The translations under genes and the position numbers were made by a program. Positions 23,500-32,400 of a stretch of DNA of 64,000 bases are shown here, piece by piece. The notes beneath the pieces were generated by a model, which was given only the letters and a program-made list of their open reading frames with translations, had not been told where the DNA came from and made no database searches. This DNA is from Stramonita haemastoma (lineage: Eukaryota; Mollusca; Gastropoda; Neogastropoda; Muricidae). The DNA lies in the NCBI GenBank assembly GCA_030674155.1, contig CM060342.1:8351975-8415974 (forward strand), read 5' to 3'. Within the stretch, counting starts at the first letter, position 1. Each line of letters opens with the position of its first letter.

Positions 23500-26344
23500 T
23501 TATATATTGTTCGATGATAGATGGTCTCGATACATTTTCTTGAAAGAATAATGGCTTTTTAAATTTTTGAGAGGATAATGGAATAAGCACTCTTGTGCTT
23601 TTTTTTTTTTACATTCAGTCCCCGTGTGTATGCTGTTTTGTCAATTTTTTCATCTGTTCCGACTAGGACACAATAGCTTTCTCTTCCACAAAGCGGAACA
23701 GATTTTAACCTGTGTGCAAGATGTTCTGCGTGCATTCGCACACGGGGCCTTGGTTTATAGTCTCATCGGAAGGACTTTTTGGGGTGAGTGGAGTCTGCAC
23801 TGATGTTAACTCCATGGGGAAAATTATTCCCTTGAATGGGAATCGAACCTGGGTCGTCAGATTGCGAGCACAATGTTCTAACCACTAGGCTACCCTGTCA
23901 GGTGTGTTGGTTTACTGTCCAGGTGTGGGTGTATGCAGCAGCCCAGAACTTCAACTCTCTGGGGGTGGCCTTTGGCGGGCTGATCACCATGTCCAGCTAC
24001 AACAAGTACAACAACAAAATCCTCAGGTGAGGATAGTCAGCATGCTATCGCTATCTTGTCGTTATCCTAATGTCTCCTTGTTATCCTTGCGTCGTACTGT
24101 TATCCAGATATCTATTTATTGTTACTACTTTTTTTTTGTTGTGTTTTTTTCCTTTCCTTAATTTTTCTCATTGTTGTCCTAATATCTCATCATTTACCTT
24201 TTTTTAAACATTTTTTTTGTTCGTTTTTGTTGTTGTTTTTTTAACTCATCATTGATCTGTATTGTTATCCAAATATCCATTCATCACAACTACTTTTTCT
24301 TTTATATATGCCTTTCCCCCCCCCTTTTTTTTTCTTCTAAAAATGAATTTTTATATGCTTTTTACCTATATATATTTTTTTCCTAAGCTAAGTAATAATT
24401 TCTTAACACTTTGATTAAATTTTTTAACTCAATTTGTTTTTGATAAAAAAAAGAAAACTGCGGTTGACATAGGGGGTGGGGATAGCCTAGTGGTTAGAAG
24501 CATTAGATTCATGATGTGACTGTCATCCTGAGTGTTGGTTCGAGTCTCTGTGTCAGGGTTGGTCCTGTCTTTGCTGTCTGACTAGTCCTTCACATCAGAA
24601 CATTAAATCCTGTTCCGTTTCTCATAAGAGTAGGCCATTATGTGCCGATGGGAACAGATGACAATATTTACAAAACTGCGTACACACAGGGACTGGGTGT
24701 AAAAAAAAGCACATGAGTGCTTATTCCATTATCCTTGATATATAGAAGAATAAATAAATAAATGAATTAAATAAATGAGCAATGGGTTTTTTAAAAATTT
24801 ATTTTATTCTTTTATATTGAGGATAATGGAATAAGCACTCTTTTTTACATCCAGTCCCTGTGTGTATGCAGTTTTGTGAATCTTGTCATCCGTTCCTGCT
24901 GGCACACAATGGCCAACTCTTACAAAAAGCAGAACAGGATTTAACATGTGCGCAAGATGTTCTGCGTATGTTCGCATGTGGGGCCTCAGTTTAAAGTCTC
25001 ATCCGAAGAACTTTTGGGGTGAGAGTTTGAGTCAGCTCTGATATTAACTCCAGAGGGGAAAAAAATAAACAAACAAACAAACAAAAAACCCTCCAGAGGA
25101 AAAATCCTCTCAAACGAGATTCGAACCCGGGTCATCAAATTGCAAGTGCAATGTTCTGACCACTAGGCTATCCCATGTGAGGTAAAATTGAGCGTACCTG
25201 GCTGTGAGTGATGTGGGATGTGGGTGCTGTGTGGTGGTGGTGCAGAGGTAAAATTGAGTGTACCTGGCTGTGAGTGATGTGGGATGTGGGTGCGGTCTGT
25301 GTGGTGGTGGTTAGTTAAAGTTAAAGTCTGACCCGAGCCTAAGGCTCATCAGGCCAGTGCTTATCCCGGTTTCTGTGGCGTTAAGCGACTGAGAGTCATA
25401 GACTCCCCCCTGGATAGGACGCCAGTCTATCGCAGGGTTAACCCCCAACACAAGGTTGGTACCCCTTTTACACCTGGGTGGGGTGAGAAAATAGCCGTAA
25501 AGTGCCTTTTCCAAGGGCACAACGCCATAGCCGAAAGCTGGGATCAAACCTGCAACCTTTAGATTACAAGTCCAACGCCCTAACCACTAGACTACAGCGG
25601 CGGCTGTGTGGTGGTGGTACAGAGGTAAAATTGAGGGTACCTGGCTATGAATGATGTAGGATGTGGGATGTCATGTGGGTGCTGTGTGTGGGTGTGCAGG
25701 GATGTGTTGATCCTGTCTGCAGTGGATGCGGTTACCTGTCTGCTGGCAGGCTTTGCCATCTTCTCCACTCTGGGCTACCTGGCCTACAGCCAGGGCAAAG
25801 ATGTGGAGGACGTGGTCAAGGAAGGTGAGGGGTGAGGGAAGGTGAGAGTAGTGGGAGATGGGGATGTTGTGTGTCTGTGTGTATGTGTGTAATGGTGAGG
25901 ACACGTGTGCTATTTTACCTTCAGATATTGTAGCATTTATCTTACTCAAGTTTACTTGCTTCTATTTGTTCTTTTTTTTTTTTTTTTGCATGTATAGTTC
26001 AAGTGGTTTCTGATAGTTAGACCTGTTTTTTTCTATTATCCTCCATTCTCCTGTCCACACAAACACACCAACATTCATTTTTATTTATTTATTTTTTAAA
26101 ATTTCTTTTCCTTCCCAATTATTTGTCTAAAATCACTTTTTAGTGGATAGACGTTAAAAGGAAGACACACCTTCATGAATGGTTGGTGGTTTGGTTTTTT
26201 TGCTGCCTCATCCTCTGTGAAAGTGGAGTCAGCACTGATGTTAACTCCAGGGGAAAAATCCCCTCAAACAGGAATCAAACCCGGGTAATCAAATTGCAAG
26301 CGCAATGTCCTGACCACTAGGCTATCCCATCCTGCATTGATGTC

Positions 26345-26383
<39 letters not shown>

Positions 26384-26396
26384 TGTGGTGTGTGTG

Positions 26397-26427
<31 letters not shown>

Positions 26428-29400
26428 TGTGTGCGTGGTGTGTGTGTGTGTGTGTGTGTGTGCGCGTGTGCATGTGTGTGTGTGTGTGGTGTGTGCGTGT
26501 GTGTGTGCGTGTGTGCATGGTGTGTGTGTAGTGTTTTTATTTTATTTTATTTATTTTTTATTTTATTCTTTTATATCGAGGATAATGGATAATAGTGTGT
26601 GTGTGTGTGTGCATGTGTGTGTGTCTTCAATTTTACGTCCTTCCACATAAAGTGATACCGGATGTGTGTGTGTGTGTGCATGGTGGGTGGGTGTTTTTAT
26701 TTTATTTTCTTCTTTTATATCGAGGATAATGGATAATAGTGTGTGTGTGCATGCGTGTGTGTGTGCGCGCATGCATGTGTGTGTGTGTGTGTGTGCGTGC
26801 GTGCGTTGTGTGTGCGTGCATGTGTGTGTGTGTGTGGTGGGGGCAGGTCCAGGCTTGGTGTTCATCATCTACCCTGAAGCCTTCACCACCATGCCTGTCT
26901 CTCAGCTCTTCGCCTTCCTCTTCTTCTTCATGCTCGTCTGTCTCGGCATCGACAGTCAGGTACCATTTCCATTGTCCACTCTTCACTTCTTTCCTGTTGA
27001 GGGGTTTTTTTTCCTCAGTTTGTGGGAATCTTTGTTTGTTTTCCTATTGCTGTTGTGATAAACATGAATTGAACATGCATTACTCTTGTCTGTCTGTCTC
27101 TGTCTGTCTCTGTCTCTGTCTCTCTCTTAGTCCTTCGGATGAGACTATAAACCAAAGCGTTGTGTGCAAACGCAAGCAGAACATCTTTCGCACATATTAA
27201 ATCCTGTTCCACTTTTCGTAAGAGTAGGCCATCATGTGCCAGTGGGAACAGATCACAAGATGAACAAAACTGCATGCACACAGGGACTGGATTTTAAAAG
27301 GCACATGAGTGCTTATTCCATTATCCTTGATATTAAAGAATGAAAAAATAAATAATATCTCTCTCTCCCTCTCTCTCTCTCTCCCCCCCCCCCCCTTCTC
27401 TCTCTACCCCTTTTCTCTCTCCCTGTCTCACATTTATTTTTTCTAGTTTTCTTTTCCGTCGATTATCTTAACGAAAGCTACCTAAAAAAACTGATAACTG
27501 ACTGTTACACTGTCAAGAAGACTGATAAATGACTGTTACACTGTCAAACGACTATCTCACTGTCACCCAGTTTGCGTCAGTGGAGGTGATCGTGACGACC
27601 ATCCAGGATCACTTCTGGGAGTCCATCAGACGCTACCTGCGCAGGAAGGAGGTGCTGGTGGTGGTGGTCTGCTTCATCTCCTGCCTCTGTGGTCTGCCCA
27701 ACATCACACAGGTAGGCATGGATGGAGACTGGCTGCTGGCTTTGTCCATACCTGTCTGATCTCTCCACTGGCTTCCTGTGCCACAGAGAGTAAATTGTAA
27801 CATCACTATGCTCTTTTATAAATGTCTCCACAAAACATATTTGTATGTTGTATGTTCATGTAATATAAAATGAAGCAGTAACATCATCTCTGGCTTTTGT
27901 CTATAGACCATCGCTCGCTTATGTCTCTGTGACCTTACAGTTGTATATATTTTCTGTAATATGCTTGTTCATGTTTCTTTGTGTGTATGCAGGGAGGCCA
28001 GTGGTTCTTCACCCTCATTGATTACTACACGGCAGCTCTCTCCCTCATGATCCTGGCCTTCTTTGAAGTCATCGCCATCGCCTGGTTCTATGGTACACTG
28101 CTTTTTTCATTTCTTCCTCTTCTTTTTTCTTCTTCTTCTTCTTCTTCTTCTCTCGTTCACTTTACACCGTCAGATATGTCTGTGGAAACACAATGGCAAG
28201 TCCTTTCCAGCTCCTCTCGTGGACCATACAGCTTGGTCTGTAGGGTGATATCTCCGTCGTTAGCCACACTTTCTTCCTCAGGTCGCTGAATAGCGTACAC
28301 CTCTGAAGGATGAGCTCCCTCGCCTGTCTGGTTTTCTTTACCACAGGCACACAGGGGAGAAGGAGGGAGTTTCAGCTTTGTGAACATGTGGGGGTTTAGT
28401 CGCTTTTTTTCTTTCATTTGTTTGGTTGGGTTTTTTAAAAAGTTTTTTGTTTTGTTTGCCTCTGAGGTTCGAACTCAGGACTTCTTGGATCATAGGATCG
28501 ACGTCAAACGGTCATAAGCTCTTGGTTACAGTGTCTGTCATAATGCTGTATAAAGTCCATTTATTTTTATCGTTATCATGCGTATTGAGGGATGTGTGTC
28601 TGTGTGTGTCAAAGTCAAAATTTTATTTCCAGATGGTACATTGAGGAAGCAATAAATTTGCTGTTTTTCATCAAGCCATCTATCTAGGAAAAACAAACAG
28701 CCATGTCTGGTGTGTGTGTGTGTGCTGTGTGTGTGTGTGCGTGTGTTTATATATAATTTTTTTTTTTTAATTTATTCTTTTATATCGAGGATAATGGAAT
28801 AAGCACTCGTGTGCTTTTTTACATCAAGGCCACGTGTTTATGCAGTTTTGTAAATGTCATCTTGTTCCCACTGGCACACGATGGCCTACTCTTACAAAAA
28901 GTGGAACAGGATTTAACATATGCACAAGATGTTCTGCATGCGTTCACCCACAGGACCTTGGTTTTTAGTCTTATCCAAAGGACTTTTGGGGGGAGTGGAG
29001 TCAGCACTGATGTTATCTCCAGAGGAAAAATCCCCTCAAATGGGAATCAAACCCGGGTCGTCAAATTGCGAACGCAATGTTCTGACCACTAGGCTATCCC
29101 ACAGCTGTCGGTTTCCCCTATTTTCAGCTCCTCTCAGCTGCTAATTAATCCATCCTGTCCCAGCCCAGATGGGGCTAGCTGGTGCTAATTATAGCAGGAA
29201 CTGACCACACTTGGACTGTAGGTAAAAGGAAAGGGCATGCTAAATTTAGCACTCTGGACTAAGTGGTGTTGGATTTGTGCGCTGTGATCCTGTCTTATTG
29301 AGGCCTGTGTGTGTGTGTGTGTGTACTTAACCAGGAGCCAGACAGCTGTCTGACGACATCCAAGACATGACAGGCAGCAAACCCAACCTGTTCTTCATTG

Positions 29401-32400
29401 TCTGCTGGTACGTCATCTCCCCCATCCTCATCTTCGTGAGTATCACCACCGCTGCTGCTCGCTCTTCTCTTTCTGTTTATTTTTTTATTTTATTTATTTT
29501 TATTTTATACCACTTTATGTCACAGCAGATTACTCTGTGTGAAATTCGGGCTGCTCTCCCTAGGGAGCGCGTCGCCACAAGAGCAGCGCCTACCCATTAC
29601 TTTTTATTTCTTTTTTCCTGTCTGCAACTGTATGTTTCCCTGTCAGAGTGGCTTTTATCTACAAAATTTTGCCAGGGACAATTCTCTTGTTGCTGTGGGT
29701 TCTTTTATATGTGCTAAATAATTATGTGTAACACACGGGACCTCGGTTTATCGTCTCATCCAAAAGACTAGCATGTAGACCACCACTCGTGGTCTAATGG
29801 ATGGGGGAAAAGTTTTAGGCACACTTTGACACAGACTTTTCGCTTTCTAGACAGGCACGATACCTCTAGACCACCAATCCACTGTTATTGCTGTAAGCTA
29901 AGTGCCAATTCCCAAAACAAAAATTTTATTAATGTTGTCATTAGAACATCTTGCGCGCATATTAAAAACAAAACATTCTGCCTTTTGGAAGAGTAGGCCA
30001 TTTCATGTTGTCATTAGAACATCTTGTGCACGTATTAAAAAAAACAAAAAGCATTCTGCCTTTTGGAAGAGTAGGCCATTTCATGCCGGTAGGAACAGAT
30101 GACAAGATCTTTAAAAAAAATTTTAAAAAGAACATGAGGTGGGATAGTCAAGTGGTTAACCCTCTTGCATTCGGACTGTCTGAACACAAACTGCCTCTAG
30201 ATTTCGCATTCCATCATGAAATCAGGTCAGGCACACATGCTGGCTGGCCTTTTCCTCCCTCTGAGTACATACCAGCAGCTATAATTACTTCCAGACACTT
30301 TACAGGGTTTCTACTTCTAGCCTGATAGAGGTTTAACATGTGGTAGTAATTATTGATGGTCACAGTGGATGGATATCTACTGTGTGTAAATCCCAGATCG
30401 GGACTTAGGGAGGGTAATTATTCAATCCCCGGCAAATCCGGATCGGGACTAAGAGGGTTAACTAAGGAGCAGTTTGTGTTCAGAGACACCAATGCAAGAG
30501 GGTAAAATGAATTGTATACTTCTAAATCACAACAAATTTTCCTACATGAAATTGGGGCTGCTCTCCACAGGGAGAGAGAGAGAGAGAGAGAGTGCATCGC
30601 CATAAGAGCAGCGCCACCCTTTTTCTTTCTTTCTTTTTTTTTAAAAAAAGTTTTCCTGTCTACCCGTGTGTTTGTGTCTTTTAAAATTAAAAAAAAAATT
30701 TTAGAATATAAAGCAACGATTTTTTTTTTCTTTTTTATTTATTTTTTTATATCAAGGATAATGGAATAAGCACTCATGTGCTTTTTTTTTTACATCCAGT
30801 CCCCGTGTGTATGCAGTTTTATAAATCTTGTCATCTGTTCCCACAGGCACACCATGGCCTACTCTTACGAAAAGCAGAGCAGGATTTAACGTGTGCGCAA
30901 GATGTTCTGCGTGCGTTCGCACATGGGGCCTCGGTTCATAGTCTCATCCGAAGGACTTCTGGGGAGAGTGGAGTCACCATTGATGATAACTCCAGGAGAA
31001 ACCTCGACCTAAGAGAGAGAGTGCATCGCCATAAGAGCAGCACCACCCTTTTTCTGTCTTTTTTTTTCTTTTTTTTCTTTTTTTTTTTTTTAAAGTGTTC
31101 CTGTCTACCGGTGTGTTTGTGTCTCTTAAAATTTTTTTTTTTTTTAGTTTTCCTGTCTACCAGTATGTTTTTGTCTCTTTAAAATTTTTTTTTTTTTTTT
31201 AGAATATAAGGAGGATTGTGGTGCGTTTGTTGCAGGGCATTTCATTCAGCATGGTGGTAGCCTGACCATGCGGTAACGTACCAGTGGGCTCAGGTGTGGG
31301 ATCATCGCTTGCTCTCGTCATGCATCCTTGGGCTGCTGTTTCGCCCTGCCATGCAGCTCCAGCCTCCTCATGGGTATGTGTGCTAGTGGTCTGGTTGGAG
31401 GCGGATGTTGGGTGTGCGTTATGGTCGTTGGGTGGTTGTGGTGTGGGTGTTGTGTGTGGGGTGGTGGGTGGGGGTTGTGGTGTGGGGGTGTTGTGTGTGG
31501 GGTGTTGTGGTGTGGGGTGTTGTGGTGTGGGGGTTGTGGTGTGGGGGGTGTGGTTGTGTGGTGTGGGGGGGTTGTGGTGTGGGGGGTTGTGGTGTGGGGG
31601 TGTGGTGTGGGGTATGTGGTGTGGTGGTTGGGTTGTGGGTGTGGTGGGTATTGTGGTGTGGGGGGTTTGTGTGTTGTGGTGTGTTGTGGTGTGGGGGGTT
31701 TGTGGTGTGGGGGGTTGTGGTGTGTGTGGGTTGTGGTGTGGGTATTGTGGTGTGGGGGGTTGTGGTGTGTGTGGTTGTGGTGTGGGGTATTGTGGTGTGG
31801 GGGGTTGTGGTGTGTGTGGTGTTGTGGTGTGGGGTATTGTGGTGTGGGGGGTTGTGGTGTGTGTGGTTGTGGTGTGGGGGGTTGTGGTGTGTGTGTTGTT
31901 GTGTTGTGGTGTGGGGTTTGTGTGGGTTGTGGTGTGGGGTTGTGGTTGTGTGTGGGTTGTGGTGTGGGGGGGTTGTGGTGTGGTGTGGGGTATTGTGGTG
32001 TGGGGAGGTTGTGGTGTGTGTGTGTTGTGGTGTGGGGTATTGTGGTGTGGGGGGGTTGTGGTGTGTGTGTGTTGTGGTGTGGGGTATTGTGGTGTGGGGG
32101 GGGTTGTGGTGTGTGTTGTGGTGTGGGGGGGTTGTGGTGTGTGTGTGTTGTGGTGTGGGGTATTGTGGTGTGGGGGGGTTGTGGTGTGTGTGTGTTGTGG
32201 TATGGGGTATTGTGGTGTTGTGTGTGGTTGTGGTGTGGGGGGTTGTGGTGTGGGGGGGTTGGGTTGTGGTGTGTGTGTGTTGGTGGTGGGGTTTGTGGTG
32301 TGTGTGTGTGTTGTGGTGTGGGGTGTTGTGGTGTGTGGGGTGTTGTGGTGTGTGGGGGGTTGTGGTGTGTGTGTGTTGTGGTGTGGGGTGTTGTGGTGTG

